64,000 bases of DNA from Thalassobacillus pellis (GTDB lineage: Bacteria; Bacillota; Bacilli; Bacillales; Halobacillaceae): positions 434,001 through 498,000 of the forward strand of contig NZ_JAFBDO010000002.1 of NCBI RefSeq assembly GCF_016908295.1. The letters run 5' to 3'. The notes beneath the pieces are model-generated. The model worked only from the letters and a program-made list of their open reading frames with translations, was not told the origin of the DNA and ran no database searches. Positions 1 through 10,130 of the stretch are shown here, in pieces (position 1 is the stretch's first letter; each line of letters opens with the position of its first letter). The position numbers were made by a program, and so were the translations under genes.

Positions 1-365
1 TCCGCTTCTCGTACACGCTGTGTAACTACCTGTTTGGCCGCCTGCGCAGCTATACGGCCGAAGTCCCTTGGAGTCACTTCGACTTCAATGACATCTTCCT
101 CTTCATAATTCGGATCAATTTGCTTGGCATCCTCTACGGAAACTTCCTGTTGAGGGTCTGTTACTTCCTCCACTACATTTTTTCTCGCATATACCCGCAT
201 GGATCCTTCTTCTTCATTGAGGTGGACGCGCACGTTCGTTGCAGAATTGAAGTTTTTCTTATAAGCAGAAATTAAAGCTGCCTCTAATGCATCTATCAAT
301 ACATCCTTATCAATCCCTTTTTCCTTCTCCAAGTATTGGATCGCCTCAAAAAGTTCGTTGCTCAA
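1..365 (-). CDS. nusA: Transcription termination/antitermination factor NusA, N-terminal part
   Basis: NusA binds RNA polymerase and nascent RNA and controls pausing and termination. Only the first ~121 codons are present; the gene runs off the left edge. Reading leftwards from a TTG start at 363-365, the protein begins SNELFEAIQYLEKEKGIDKD, typical of the NusA N-terminal polymerase-binding domain, and continues through a segment rich in acidic residues. A GGGGGAG ribosome binding site lies 7 nt before the TTG and no in-frame ATG is near, so TTG is the likely start. It follows rimP by 15 nt, as in the conserved rimP-nusA operon. Confidence 0.93.
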   Translation of the reverse strand, partial: MSNELFEAIQYLEKEKGIDKDVLIDALEAALISAYKKNFNSATNVRVHLNEEEGSMRVYARKNVVEEVTDPQQEVSVEDAKQIDPNYEEEDVIEVEVTPRDFGRIAAQAAKQVVTQRVREA

Positions 366-380
366 CTGTTTTCTCCCCCT

Positions 381-854
381 TTAATTGAAACTTACTGCTA
401 ACCGCGCTTTAGCGATTTTATCATAAGGAATTTCAATTGATTTTGTTCTTGCTTTAATCTTGATATCAATTTTCACTATATCACCTTGAAAGGATTGCAG
501 CTTACCTTCGTATTCTTTATCACCGGCAATTGGTTCATATAATTTGAGATGAACCTGGCGGCCGATGTTGTTTTCAAAATCGCTTCTCTGCTTCAGAGGT
601 CGTTCTGCCCCCGGGGAAGCTACTTCTAAAAAATAAGGGAAGTCAATCGGATCGATGTCATCCAGCTTTTCACTAAGCTGTTCGGAGACATGCCCGCATT
701 CTTCGATATCTACACCGCCCTCTTTATCAACAAATACACGAAGGAACCAATTCTTTCCTTCTTTTTTAAATTCAACGTCGACAAGATCAAGGTCCATATC
801 CTTCAATACAGGCTGAACCAGCTCTTCTGTCAAGCGTATAACATTATCACCCAT
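381..854 (-). CDS. rimP: Ribosome maturation factor RimP
   Basis: RimP (YlxS in Bacillus) binds free 30S subunits and assists late assembly of the small subunit. The 157-residue protein has the usual length and the expected two-domain form: an N-terminal alpha/beta domain with a family motif near LRVFVDKEGGVDIEEC, then PYFLEVASPGAERPL at the domain junction and a C-terminal beta-rich SH3-like domain. The start follows a GAAGGAGGG ribosome binding site. It is the first gene of the rimP-nusA operon, separated from polC by two hairpins. No oddities seen. Confidence 0.96.
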   Translation of the reverse strand: MGDNVIRLTEELVQPVLKDMDLDLVDVEFKKEGKNWFLRVFVDKEGGVDIEECGHVSEQLSEKLDDIDPIDFPYFLEVASPGAERPLKQRSDFENNIGRQVHLKLYEPIAGDKEYEGKLQSFQGDIVKIDIKIKARTKSIEIPYDKIAKARLAVSFN

Positions 855-948
855 GTCTTTCCCTCCTTCTTGATAACCTTAGTATTTCTTTTGTAACCAA
901 TCCTTATCAGTACAGGCATGTAACGAATATTTCCGTTAAATAAATACG

Positions 949-969
949 GCACTACAACTGGTGTAGTGC
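949..969 (-). other. Hairpin in the rimP-nusA leader
   Basis: An 8-bp perfect stem (949-956 with 962-969) with a 5-nt loop lies about 95 nt upstream of the rimP start. On the minus strand it is followed by a T/A-rich run without a clean U-tract. It could be a leader structure or a weak attenuator; the sequence alone does not decide. I found no convincing SigA promoter between it and rimP. Confidence 0.4.
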
Positions 970-1024
970 GCAACAAGTGCAAAAAACGCTTTGGTTGATT
1001 ACAAAGAAACATTAATTGATGGAA

Positions 1025-1060
1025 AAGATAAACGAAAGAGTGGGTTGCCCCACTCTTTCA
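1025..1060 (-). terminator. Intrinsic terminator after polC
   Basis: An 11-bp stem (1034-1044 with 1049-1059) has a 4-nt loop. On the minus strand it is followed by a T-rich tail (GTTTATCTTTTCC). It lies about 100 nt after the polC stop codon and separates polC from the rimP-nusA operon. The tail is imperfect, so some read-through is possible. Confidence 0.65.
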
Positions 1061-1157
1061 TCGCTTCACGTATCAATCTTCTAACCAATAAAAATATACC
1101 ATAGCTTCCTTTTAAATGCAAGAATGCCCTATTTTTGCCTCACTTTTTAAGAGAAAC

Positions 1158-4100
1158 TTAAAACAAAGATAATTGGTTCTCTTCTGGCATTCCTTTTAGA
1201 CAACCCTGTTCATCTAAATATTCAAGAACGGTTTTAGAAATCCTGCTTCGTTCCCTGAGGTCCTGTTTAGAGAGAAATTCTCCTTCTTCCCGTGCTTTCA
1301 CTATACTGATTGCTGCGTTTGTCCCTAATCCATCCACAGCATTGAACGGTGGAATAAGAGTGTCCCCATCAACAAGAAAATCTGTAGCGCTGGAACGATA
1401 TAAATCGACACTCTGGAAAGAATAACCCCGCTCACACATTTCCAGTGACAACTCGAGAACCGTAAGCAAACTTTTCTCTTTTGGTGTTGCATCGTTGCCT
1501 TTAGCAAGAATTTCTTCGATACGCATCCGGATGGCTTCCGAGCCTTTGATCATCGTTTCCAGTTCAAAGTCCCCTGCCCGGACCGTAAAATAAGCGGCAT
1601 AAAAGTAAATCGGATAATGTACCTTGAAATAAGCTATCCGTACAGCCATCAATACATAAGCGGCAGCATGGGCTTTCGGGAACATATATTTGATTTTTTT
1701 ACAGGATTCGATATACCAGTCCGGTACACCGTGTTCTTTCATTGCTTCAATCCATTCGTCCTGCAGCCCACGGCCTTTACGCACGAACTCCATGATTTTA
1801 AATGCAAGCGATGGTTCAAGACCTTTATGCATCAAATACACCATGATATCATCACGACAGCCGATTACTTCTGGCAGAGAGCATATCCCATCATTAATCA
1901 GTTCTTGTGCGTTCCCCAGCCAAACGTCCGTTCCGTGGGAAAGACCGGAAATGATGACCAGTTCAGCAAAGGTTTTCGGCTTTGTATCTTCAAGCATCTG
2001 ACGGACAAACCGAGTACCGAACTCCGGGACACCAAGTGTACCCGTTTTACACAAGATTTGATCAGGCGTTACCCCGAGTGCTTCCGGACCGCTGAAGATT
2101 TTCATTACCTCCGGATCATCAACGGGTATTTCTTTCTGATCGATTCCACTTAAATCCTGCAACATACGAATGACTGTCGGGTCATCGTGCCCAAGTATAT
2201 CCAGCTTTAGGAGATTATCATGGATGGAATGGAAATCAAAGTGAGTTGTTTTCCATTCTGATTTTGTATCATCGGCTGGGAATTGAATTGGTGTGAAATC
2301 GTAAATTTCCTTGTCATCCGGTACGACGATAATTCCCCCTGGGTGCTGACCTGTAGTCCGTTTTACTCCAGTACATCCCTGGACAAGCCGATCAACTTCT
2401 GCATTTTTATATTGCAGCTCATGATCGCCTGCATAACCTTTCACATAACCATAAGCCGTTTTTTCAGCGATAGTTCCGATTGTACCTGCTCGGAAGACTT
2501 TTTCTTCCCCGAACAGCACTTTTGTATAGTTATGGGCCTGTGGCTGGTATTCTCCTGAAAAGTTCAGATCAATATCCGGCACCTTATCCCCTTTAAACCC
2601 AAGAAACGTTTCAAACGGAATATCCTGGCCATCTTTATTCAAAGGCTCCCCGCAATCAGGACAGGCTTTTTCCGGCAGGTCAAATCCGCTGCCGACAGAA
2701 CCATCCGTAAAGAACTCCGGATTTTTGCAATTCGGGCATACATAGTGCGGCGGCAAAGGATTAACCTCGGTAATTTCCGTCATTGTCGCAACAAAGGAAG
2801 AACCGACCGAGCCACGGGACCCTACAAGGTAACCGTCATCCAAGGATTTTTTTACAAGCTTTTGGGATATTAGATAAATGACTGCAAATCCGTGTCCAAT
2901 AATGCTGTCCAGTTCTTTTTCCAGCCTTTTTTCTACGAGTTCAGGGAGCTGATCCCCGTATAAGCTTTTGGCACGATTGTAAGACATTTCCCTTATCTCC
3001 TGATCAGCGCCTTCAATGTTAGGAGTAAACAAGTCATCCTTAACAGGGGAGACTTCTTCAATATCCCCTGCAATCGCCTGTGAATTGTGCACCACCACTT
3101 CAAAAGCCTTCTCTTCTCCTAAAAATGAGAATTCTTCCAACAGTTCGTTAGTGGTTTTGAAATGAACTTCCGGGAGCGTCTGGCGATTGAGCGGATTCCC
3201 GTTTTGAGAGGAAATCAAAATCTGACGGTACATTTTTTCATGCGGTTCCACGTAATGTGTGTTTCCTGTAACGACTGCTTTTTTGCCAAGGCGTTCTGCC
3301 AAAGCAGTCAGTTTCTTCAAAATATCATAAATTTGTGCTTCATTTTGTACAAGCTCTTTCTCGATCAAGTGATGATAGTTTCCCGGGGGCTGAATTTCAA
3401 TATAATCATAGAATTGAGCTGCTTGTTCAGCTTCATCCTCCGACTTCTGCATCATTGTCTCGAAAACTTCCCCTTTGTCGCAGCCGGAGCCTATTAATAT
3501 CCCTTCTCTAAGTTTGGCGAGCCTAGAGCGAGGGATTCTTGGTACACGGTAAAAATAATCGACATGAGCATGGGACACAAGACGGTAAATGTTCTTTAGC
3601 CCTGTGAAATTTGCAGCGAGCAAAGTGCAATGATGCGGACGGGAGCGCTGATAAGCATTACCTTCCCCCATATAGTCATTTAAATGTTTATGGTTGGTGA
3701 TTCCTTTGGCCAACGCTTTTTTAATAAGTTTCCACATCAGATAGCCGGTTGCTTCCGCATCATAAATGGCCCTGTGATGCTGCGTCAGCTCTACGTCGAA
3801 ATACTTACACAATGTGTTCAGCCGGTGATTTTTCAATTCTGGTACGAGAAAACGCGCAAGTTCGAGTGTATCAATGACTGGAAGTTCTGATTTACCAATG
3901 CCGATAGTTTTGTAACCGGCGTTTAAAAAGCCCATATCAAAGCTTGCATTGTGGGCAACAAGAATAGAATCACCAGTCCATTCATGGAAACGTTTCAGGA
4001 CATCGCCAATCTCCGGTGCATCTTTAACCATATCATCGGTAATTCCCGTCAAGTCGATAGTCGTCTGGGATAAAGGATGATGGGGATTTGCAAATGACTC

Positions 4101-5450
4101 AAACCGATCGATGATTTCGCCATCTTTGATTTTAACGGCGGCAAGCTCAATGATTTTATCGTAAACAGCTGAAAGTCCAGTAGTCTCGACGTCAAATACA
4201 ACATATGTATCCGAATCCAGCTCCCGGTCCTGTTCTTCGTAGGCGATTGGCACCCCATCATCAACCAGATTAGCTTCCACACCATAAATGATTTTAATAC
4301 CGTGTTTGCTGCCTGCAGCGTGTGCCTCCGGATATGCCTGAACCACCGCATGGTCGGTGATTGCAATTGCATCATGTCCCCATCGTGCGGCTGTTTCGAT
4401 CAAACGGGAAGGAGAAACAGGAGCATCCATCTGGCTCATCGTCGTATGGGAGTGCAATTCCACGCGTTTTTTTCCTTCTTCGGCCTTGTCCATCCGCAGC
4501 ACTGGTTTAATCTCATTAATATCATTTGCCATCATTGTCAATTCTGTAGTGAAATTGTCAGTCTGAATACTGCCTCTTGCTTTAATCCACATACCTTTCT
4601 TAATGGCCTGGAACTTTTCAGCATGGTCATCACCGCGGGAAAACATTTTGATCGAAAATGAATCAGTATAATCTGTCACTTTTAACAATAACAGATGCCT
4701 TCCAGATCGAAGTTCTTTCACTTCGGCATCGAAAACGTGGCCCTGTACAATTTTTCGGCGCTCTTCTTCCTGTATTTCGCCCATTTGTTCTGGCTCTTCC
4801 TGAATGTTGTAGCCGATCATGACTGGTCCTTGATGTTCGCTTTCTGCACTTTGTTTGGCACGTTCTTCTTTTTCCTTAACAGCCTGCTCTACAAAAAGGC
4901 GATCCTCTTTTTTCCTTTCCTCCTGGAATTTCTTGATTTCTTCCTCCTGACTTTTAACTCTTGTTGTTACCATGCAAGGAGAAATACCGACTTTTTTACA
5001 AAAATCAAGCAGGGGTTCATGCAAACGTTTTTGTACAGCGTGGCTTTCTGCTTCATTACGGCATGTCACCAGGATTTTGTTGCCATTGATTTCGGGCTGC
5101 TGTTGTTCGACCAGATCCTTATAGGCGGGGGAAAGTTTAGGTATTGATTCAATAAAGCACTTCCAATAAGCATTAAGGTCTCCGTCTTGCAACTCCTGGC
5201 TGGCAGTATGTATCGTCCAGTCCACTTCGGCTATGTGCCTGAAACCTTCTTGAAGTTTTGCTGTAAATAACTGATAAACAGAAGGGGGCATAGGGGCATC
5301 CATTTCAAAATGAAAATGCCATTTTTTTAATTGCTTATAAACCTCCAGTTTCTTTAAACTGCCGTTAACCAGATGTTCATCAGCGATTTCCTTTGGAAAA
5401 TCTATCTGATCAATCAGCAGCTTCATTTTCTCCCTATTTGTTACATCCAT
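1158..5450 (-). CDS. polC: DNA polymerase III PolC, replicative polymerase with proofreading exonuclease
   Basis: Main replicative DNA polymerase of low-GC Gram-positives. About 1430 residues, the family length. Visible in order: N-terminal domain; OB-fold region; PHP part with [11 protein letters not shown] and [15 protein letters not shown]; an inserted DEDD exonuclease beginning [10 protein letters not shown]; continuation of PHP; then the polymerase core with four-cysteine zinc motif [10 protein letters not shown]...CPDCGEP and catalytic [15 protein letters not shown]. The first possible start at 5510 is poor. The ATG at 5448-5450 has GGGGAGGA 8 nt upstream and matches the family N-terminus, so I chose it. 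A terminator follows, and proS upstream ends in its own terminator, so it is probably monocistronic. Confidence 0.97.
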   Translation of the reverse strand: MDVTNREKMKLLIDQIDFPKEIADEHLVNGSLKKLEVYKQLKKWHFHFEMDAPMPPSVYQLFTAKLQEGFRHIAEVDWTIHTASQELQDGDLNAYWKCFIESIPKLSPAYKDLVEQQQPEINGNKILVTCRNEAESHAVQKRLHEPLLDFCKKVGISPCMVTTRVKSQEEEIKKFQEERKKEDRLFVEQAVKEKEERAKQSAESEHQGPVMIGYNIQEEPEQMGEIQEEERRKIVQGHVFDAEVKELRSGRHLLLLKVTDYTDSFSIKMFSRGDDHAEKFQAIKKGMWIKARGSIQTDNFTTELTMMANDINEIKPVLRMDKAEEGKKRVELHSHTTMSQMDAPVSPSRLIETAARWGHDAIAITDHAVVQAYPEAHAAGSKHGIKIIYGVEANLVDDGVPIAYEEQDRELDSDTYVVFDVETTGLSAVYDKIIELAAVKIKDGEIIDRFESFANPHHPLSQTTIDLTGITDDMVKDAPEIGDVLKRFHEWTGDSILVAHNASFDMGFLNAGYKTIGIGKSELPVIDTLELARFLVPELKNHRLNTLCKYFDVELTQHHRAIYDAEATGYLMWKLIKKALAKGITNHKHLNDYMGEGNAYQRSRPHHCTLLAANFTGLKNIYRLVSHAHVDYFYRVPRIPRSRLAKLREGILIGSGCDKGEVFETMMQKSEDEAEQAAQFYDYIEIQPPGNYHHLIEKELVQNEAQIYDILKKLTALAERLGKKAVVTGNTHYVEPHEKMYRQILISSQNGNPLNRQTLPEVHFKTTNELLEEFSFLGEEKAFEVVVHNSQAIAGDIEEVSPVKDDLFTPNIEGADQEIREMSYNRAKSLYGDQLPELVEKRLEKELDSIIGHGFAVIYLISQKLVKKSLDDGYLVGSRGSVGSSFVATMTEITEVNPLPPHYVCPNCKNPEFFTDGSVGSGFDLPEKACPDCGEPLNKDGQDIPFETFLGFKGDKVPDIDLNFSGEYQPQAHNYTKVLFGEEKVFRAGTIGTIAEKTAYGYVKGYAGDHELQYKNAEVDRLVQGCTGVKRTTGQHPGGIIVVPDDKEIYDFTPIQFPADDTKSEWKTTHFDFHSIHDNLLKLDILGHDDPTVIRMLQDLSGIDQKEIPVDDPEVMKIFSGPEALGVTPDQILCKTGTLGVPEFGTRFVRQMLEDTKPKTFAELVIISGLSHGTDVWLGNAQELINDGICSLPEVIGCRDDIMVYLMHKGLEPSLAFKIMEFVRKGRGLQDEWIEAMKEHGVPDWYIESCKKIKYMFPKAHAAAYVLMAVRIAYFKVHYPIYFYAAYFTVRAGDFELETMIKGSEAIRMRIEEILAKGNDATPKEKSLLTVLELSLEMCERGYSFQSVDLYRSSATDFLVDGDTLIPPFNAVDGLGTNAAISIVKAREEGEFLSKQDLRERSRISKTVLEYLDEQGCLKGMPEENQLSLF

Positions 5451-5575
5451 GATGATTCCTCCCCATCCTCGGCAGCCTCCATGGCTGTATTTCTCTCTGT
5501 TGTACGACAATTCTATCCTGTAATGCGATTTATAGGCCCTTAGAGTGATTAGATCATAATTAACGTTTGATTTTC

Positions 5576-5626
5576 AAACAAGAAAATATACCCTTGTACT
5601 ATTAAATGTAGCAAGGGTATATCCAT
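5576..5626 (-). terminator. Intrinsic terminator after proS
   Basis: An 11-bp stem (5586-5596 with 5612-5622) is extended by three more pairs around the loop. On the minus strand the tail is TTTTCTTGTTTG. It sits ~35 nt beyond the proS stop and isolates proS from polC. Confidence 0.75.
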
Positions 5627-5656
5627 TAAATCAAGTTTAATTTATCTGGTCATTCC

Positions 5657-7357
5657 TCAGGATAAATACTTCTTAATCTGCCCAATCACAGAAGCACTCT
5701 CCACTTCTGACTGCTCCCCTGTACTTCGTTCTTTCAATTCTACAATGCCTTCGCCTGCCCGTTTACCAACAGTAACACGTAATGGTATTCCAACCAAATC
5801 ACTGTCAGTAAATTTGACACCAGGGCGCTCTTTCCTGTCATCAATCAGCACTTCAATTCCGGCAGCTTGCAATTTTTGATAGAGGTCTTCTCCCAGATTT
5901 AATTGTTCTTCTTTCTTCGGATTCAAAACCAGCAAATGAACATGGAAAGGAGTAACGGTACCAGGCCAAGTAATTCCCTTCTCATCATGATATTGTTCGA
6001 CAATCGAAGCAAGAGTACGGGAAACCCCGATACCATAACAGCCCATAATCATCGTTTTTGCTTTACCTTGATCATCCAGAAAAGAGGCATTCATTTTTTC
6101 TGCATAGAATTCACCCAGTTTAAAAACATGTCCCACTTCAATGCCTCTGGCAAATTTGATGGTCCCTTCTCCATCTGGCGAGGGATCCCCTTCCTGTATG
6201 AACCGGAGGTCCGCATACTGAGAAACTTCAAAATCCGTACCAGGAGTAACATTTACATAGTGGCAGCCTTCCTCATTGGCACCGCACGAAGCGTTCACCA
6301 TTTTTTCAACAGCGAGATCTGCGATCACTTCAACGCCTTCTGGGACATTGACAGGGCCAAGTGACCCAAAACCTGTTCCCATCAATGATTTTGTCTCTTC
6401 TTCGGAAGCTAAGTCAAGGAAACTTGCATCATACAAATTTTTCAACTTAACATCATTCACTTCATGGTCGCCTCTTGTAACGACCATTACAAACTGGTCA
6501 TCTACCTTAAACATGATAGCTTTCAAACCTTTATCAAGGCTGTGACCCAGATAATCTGCTACCTCTTTCATCGTTCTCTGCCCAGGTGTTGATTCTTTCT
6601 TCATCTCTTTAGGTGCTTCAGCTGATTGTTCATAAGTAGTCACGACTGGGGCCATTTCAATATTCGCAGCATAACGTGACGTGTCTGAATAAGCGATTGT
6701 GTCTTCCCCTACATCAGAAAGCACCATAAATTCATGGGTATCTTTACCGCCCATTGCGCCTGAATCAGCGATTACTGCACGGAAATTCAAGCCACACCGG
6801 CGAAAGATGTTGGAATAGGCATCAAACATTTTTTGATAGGTACCATCCAGGCTTTCAAATGAATCATGAAAAGAATAGGCGTCCTTCATCAAAAATTCCC
6901 TGCCACGCAGCAGGCCAAATCTTGGACGCTTCTCGTCTCGGAATTTATTCTGAATCTGGAAGACAGTCAGCGGCAGTTTTTTATAACTGTTTACCGTATC
7001 GCGGATGATACTGGTGATGACTTCCTCGTGGGTTGCCCCAAGTGCGAATTCCCGCTCATGGCGATCATGCATTCGCATCAATTCAGGGCCGAATGTATTC
7101 CACCTTCCCGTTTCTTTCCATAACTCGGAAGGCTGTAGTGCAGCCATCAACATTTCATGTGCGCCTGCTTTTTCCATTTCCTCCCGTACGATTTCTTCCA
7201 CTTTTCTAAGCACCCTTCTACCAATTGGAAGGAAACTGTATACTCCAGAAGCTACCTGGCGAATATAACCTGCCCTTACCAGGAGCTGATGGCTTTTAAT
7301 TTCAGCATCAGCTGGATTTTCCCTTAGAGTAGGGAGTAACATTTCACTTTGTCTCAT
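5657..7357 (-). CDS. proS: Prolyl-tRNA synthetase
   Basis: Charges tRNA-Pro with proline. The 566-residue length and architecture are those of the bacterial-type class II enzyme: motif 1 near the N-terminus ([16 protein letters not shown]), motif 2 ([17 protein letters not shown]), an inserted YbaK-like editing domain in the middle ([20 protein letters not shown]), motif 3 ([15 protein letters not shown]) and an anticodon-binding C-terminal domain ([16 protein letters not shown]). The start follows an AGAGGTG ribosome binding site. The upstream gap holds the rseP terminator, copy A of the dispersed repeat and a short GC-rich hairpin near 7415-7435. I see no T-box specifier or GGUGG-type antiterminator motif, so T-box control is not supported. 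Confidence 0.97.
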   Translation of the reverse strand: MRQSEMLLPTLRENPADAEIKSHQLLVRAGYIRQVASGVYSFLPIGRRVLRKVEEIVREEMEKAGAHEMLMAALQPSELWKETGRWNTFGPELMRMHDRHEREFALGATHEEVITSIIRDTVNSYKKLPLTVFQIQNKFRDEKRPRFGLLRGREFLMKDAYSFHDSFESLDGTYQKMFDAYSNIFRRCGLNFRAVIADSGAMGGKDTHEFMVLSDVGEDTIAYSDTSRYAANIEMAPVVTTYEQSAEAPKEMKKESTPGQRTMKEVADYLGHSLDKGLKAIMFKVDDQFVMVVTRGDHEVNDVKLKNLYDASFLDLASEEETKSLMGTGFGSLGPVNVPEGVEVIADLAVEKMVNASCGANEEGCHYVNVTPGTDFEVSQYADLRFIQEGDPSPDGEGTIKFARGIEVGHVFKLGEFYAEKMNASFLDDQGKAKTMIMGCYGIGVSRTLASIVEQYHDEKGITWPGTVTPFHVHLLVLNPKKEEQLNLGEDLYQKLQAAGIEVLIDDRKERPGVKFTDSDLVGIPLRVTVGKRAGEGIVELKERSTGEQSEVESASVIGQIKKYLS

Positions 7358-7449
7358 ATATAAACACCTCTATTTAATACTCATGTTTAACTGGCTTCTT
7401 ATATTGAATCATACCCCGGAATCGGATACCGGGTACCACATCTTAATTT

Positions 7450-7549
7450 AGAATAACTTGGCCTGTCGCCAAGTACTTATGCGAAAGCCTTAGTTTTACT
7501 TATACTTTAATACTTTAACAAAGTTAAACTTTCTTAAAGTATAAAAAAA
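7450..7549 (-). repeat. Dispersed ~100-nt three-armed repeat, copy A
   Basis: Shares with 57471-57571 and 61277-61376 a conserved core (GAAAGCCTTAG...TATACTTTAA...TTAAAGTATA plus an A-run, plus-strand reading). Arms: a perfect 10-bp outer stem 7501-7510/7534-7543 enclosing TTTAAC/GTTAAA; a hairpin TCGC/GCGA near 7467-7484; and an alternative hairpin ACTTGGC/GCCAAGT near 7457-7474 that shares one strand with it. It sits directly behind the rseP terminator U-tract and ends ~93 nt before proS. Its nature is unknown to me; a small non-autonomous mobile element or an RNA/promoter element are both possible. Confidence 0.85.
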
Positions 7550-7592
7550 CTGGAAGTAAAGAAGCATATGGTGAAATTGCTTTACTTCCAGC
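7541..7592 (-). terminator. Intrinsic terminator after rseP
   Basis: A perfect 12-bp stem (7550-7561 with 7580-7591) is followed on the minus strand by seven T residues. It lies ~50 nt past the rseP stop and ends the uppS-cdsA-dxr-rseP transcription unit. The U-tract merges into copy A of the dispersed repeat. Confidence 0.9.
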
Positions 7593-7639
7593 TGTCTGTA
7601 AAAAGTATGGGCCTCTTCTGTATGGGGCAATAGCGGCTA

Positions 7640-8896
7640 TTATAGGAATAATCGTTGGATATCATTCCAGGTTACTACCAGCATCAGCAGCATCAGTAAA
7701 GCAAAACCTATAAAATGCACGACCCCTTCTTTTTGAGGATCAATAGGTTTTCCCCTTACAGCCTCAATACCAACGAACAACAGTCTTCCGCCATCAAGGG
7801 CTGGTAATGGAAGCAAATTAACAATTCCCAGATTAATACTCAAAATCGCTGTCCACATCAGGTAATTAATAAACCCTGTCTGGACGACTCTGTCCGTAGC
7901 ATCATAGATACCCACAGGTCCCGATAACATATCTAAAGAGAATTGCCCCGTTACGAGCTTTCCTAAATTGACCAGGATCAGCTTGGTCCATTCATATGTC
8001 TGGGTAAAACCAAATTGGATCGTCTTGATAAAAGAATCATCGAATGCCCTTTCTACACCAATCTGTCCAATCGTTACATCACGCTGCTTCAGACTGTCAG
8101 GAGTTACGGATACTTCCTGTCTTTCTCCATTTCGAAGGACTGTCATATCCAGTTCTTCACCTGGGTTGTCACGGACGATTTCAGTGAATTCTTCCCAAGT
8201 GGAAACCTGCTCTCCATCAATCGAGACGATTTCATCCCCTGCCTGCAGACCTGCCTGTTCAGCAGGAGTGTCAGCAATAATGTCACCCAGTTTGGCTTCG
8301 TTGACTGGAACTCCTTGAATAAATCCAAGAATGAAAAAGATGATCATAGCCAATACAAAATTCATTAATGGGCCAGCAAAGAGCTGCATGGCGCGTTGAA
8401 GTACTGATTTGGAAGCGAACTGTCGGTTGTATGGCGCAATCTGTGTTTCTTTTTCATCTAAAACAAACTGTGCTTTAGGATCTACTTCAAAATAAAGTTT
8501 TTCGTCTTCGTCTATTTCATATCCCTCTATCATTAACTTATGATCGAGATCGGCTTTTTCTACTTCAATCACCCTTGCATGAGGGTGCTTTGATTTATTA
8601 TTCACGATGATCTTGCTGACTTTTCCCGACTCATTGAACTCAAGACCAACATGATGCCCGGCTTTAAGCTCTACTATTTCCGGGTCCTCTCCTGCCACAC
8701 GGACATAACCGCCGATCGGCAGGAGTCGAATCGTGTAGAGGGTTTCGTTTTTCGTGAACGCGAATAGTTTCGGTCCCATCCCGATTGCAAACTCTCTGGC
8801 CAGCATCCCTGCCCGTTTGGCAAATATCAGATGCCCCCACTCATGTACAAAGACAAGCAGGCCGAACATGAGTACAAAAGCGATAACTGTAGTCAA
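7640..8896 (-). CDS. rseP: Site-2-type intramembrane zinc metalloprotease RseP/RasP
   Basis: Membrane-embedded protease. The B. subtilis homologue RasP cleaves the anti-sigma factor RsiW and remnant signal peptides. About 418 residues. The zinc motif HEWGH lies in the first membrane segment, followed by a PDZ domain (DTPAEQAGLQAGDEIVSIDG) and a C-terminal NLLPLPALDGGRLL motif carrying the third zinc ligand. A GTG at 8903-8905 is possible but abuts the AAGGAAGG ribosome binding site. The TTG at 8894-8896 has 8-nt spacing and is preferred. Last gene of the uppS-cdsA-dxr-rseP cluster; a strong terminator follows. Confidence 0.95.
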   Translation of the reverse strand: MTTVIAFVLMFGLLVFVHEWGHLIFAKRAGMLAREFAIGMGPKLFAFTKNETLYTIRLLPIGGYVRVAGEDPEIVELKAGHHVGLEFNESGKVSKIIVNNKSKHPHARVIEVEKADLDHKLMIEGYEIDEDEKLYFEVDPKAQFVLDEKETQIAPYNRQFASKSVLQRAMQLFAGPLMNFVLAMIIFFILGFIQGVPVNEAKLGDIIADTPAEQAGLQAGDEIVSIDGEQVSTWEEFTEIVRDNPGEELDMTVLRNGERQEVSVTPDSLKQRDVTIGQIGVERAFDDSFIKTIQFGFTQTYEWTKLILVNLGKLVTGQFSLDMLSGPVGIYDATDRVVQTGFINYLMWTAILSINLGIVNLLPLPALDGGRLLFVGIEAVRGKPIDPQKEGVVHFIGFALLMLLMLVVTWNDIQRLFL

Positions 8897-8911
8897 AAGA
8901 AGCACCTTCCT

Positions 8912-10057
8912 TTATTTTGAGTACGAGCGCACCTGTCGTCTCGTCTCTTGATCGATTTGTAAAATCGTATCTAAATCCGGCTGTTGAATCGTCTGATGAC
9001 GCTCCATTGCTTGCTCGATGAATGATTCAATATCAAGGAAAGATATCTGCCCATTTAAAAATAGGTCGACAGCCTCTTCATTAGCTGCGTTTAAGACTGT
9101 AGTCATTGAACCACCTTCTTTACCAGCATCAAATGCCATCTGAAGACAACGGAAGCGCTCGTAGTCCATTGCTTTAAAATGCAATTTGGCGATTTCCTCT
9201 AAGTTTAAACGTTTTGTCATGGGTAAATCAAGGCGATCAGGATAGGTAAGGGCATATTGGATAGGAACTTTCATATCCGGCGTTCCCAACTGAGCCACCA
9301 CACTTCTATCCACAAATTCGACCATGGAATGGATAACGCTTTCCCTATGAAGAAGTACATCTATATCTTCATAAGGTACATCGAATAGCCAATGAGCTTC
9401 AATCACTTCCAGTCCTTTATTCATCATAGATGCCGAATCCACTGTGATTTTCGCCCCCATGCTCCAGTTGGGGTGGTTTAAGGCATCATCGACAGTTACA
9501 CCTTCAAGTTCAGCTCTAGTCTTATCCCGGAAGCTTCCTCCTGAAGCGGTTAGGACCAGTCTCTTTATGTCTCTCTTTTTCTCTCCATTCAGACACTGAT
9601 AAATAGCAGAATGTTCACTATCTACCGGGAGCAGGTCAACATGGTGTTTTTTTGCCTCCTCCATGACTAAATGACCCGCAGTAACAAGTGTTTCCTTGTT
9701 TGCGATCGCGATTTTCTTTTTCGCTTTAATCGCTTCAAGAGTTGCTGGAAGGCCAATGCTTCCCATTACAGCATTCAACAATATATCAACCTTGTCATCC
9801 GTACTTACTTCTATCATTCCCTCTGTACCTGATAAAACTGTTACATCAGGGAACTCTCTCTTAACTGATTCTCTTGCATGAGCATCCTGAACCACCACTT
9901 TACATGGCTTAAATTCACGAATCAGCGGAAATGCTTTTTTTACGTTTTTTCCAAATGCCAATGCATAAAGCTGAAAGTTGTCAGGGTGGTTCCGGATGAC
10001 TTCCATTGTCTGAAGACCTATTGAACCTGTAGCCCCAAGTAACGTGATCTGCTTCAT
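8912..10057 (-). CDS. dxr: 1-deoxy-D-xylulose 5-phosphate reductoisomerase
   Basis: Second step of the MEP pathway: converts DXP to 2-C-methyl-D-erythritol 4-phosphate with NADPH, leading to isoprenoids including the undecaprenyl carrier made by the nearby uppS. The 381 residues match the family. Visible: N-terminal nucleotide-binding motif [12 protein letters not shown]; the NKETLVTAG motif; substrate and metal residues in [21 protein letters not shown]; and [21 protein letters not shown]. It starts with ATG behind a GAGGAG site and lies between cdsA and rseP in the conserved order. Confidence 0.97.
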   Translation of the reverse strand: MKQITLLGATGSIGLQTMEVIRNHPDNFQLYALAFGKNVKKAFPLIREFKPCKVVVQDAHARESVKREFPDVTVLSGTEGMIEVSTDDKVDILLNAVMGSIGLPATLEAIKAKKKIAIANKETLVTAGHLVMEEAKKHHVDLLPVDSEHSAIYQCLNGEKKRDIKRLVLTASGGSFRDKTRAELEGVTVDDALNHPNWSMGAKITVDSASMMNKGLEVIEAHWLFDVPYEDIDVLLHRESVIHSMVEFVDRSVVAQLGTPDMKVPIQYALTYPDRLDLPMTKRLNLEEIAKLHFKAMDYERFRCLQMAFDAGKEGGSMTTVLNAANEEAVDLFLNGQISFLDIESFIEQAMERHQTIQQPDLDTILQIDQETRRQVRSYSK

Positions 10058-10130
10058 AAATAAATAACTCTCCTCACCTTGATGCCTAAAAAGAAGACAA
10101 AACTACTTATATATACAGTTACCCGTTTTA

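Noticed and set aside
830-1012. 60-codon minus-strand frame upstream of and overlapping rimP
   Set aside because: Covers the leader hairpins and the rimP 5' end in another frame; no ribosome binding site and no protein-like composition.
1617-2153. Long plus-strand open frame (178 codons) opposite polC
   Set aside because: Antisense shadow of the well-supported polC coding sequence; no ribosome binding site.
7358-7450. T-box riboswitch upstream of proS
   Set aside because: No AGGGTGGNACCGCG-type antiterminator or specifier loop; only a short GC-rich hairpin is present.
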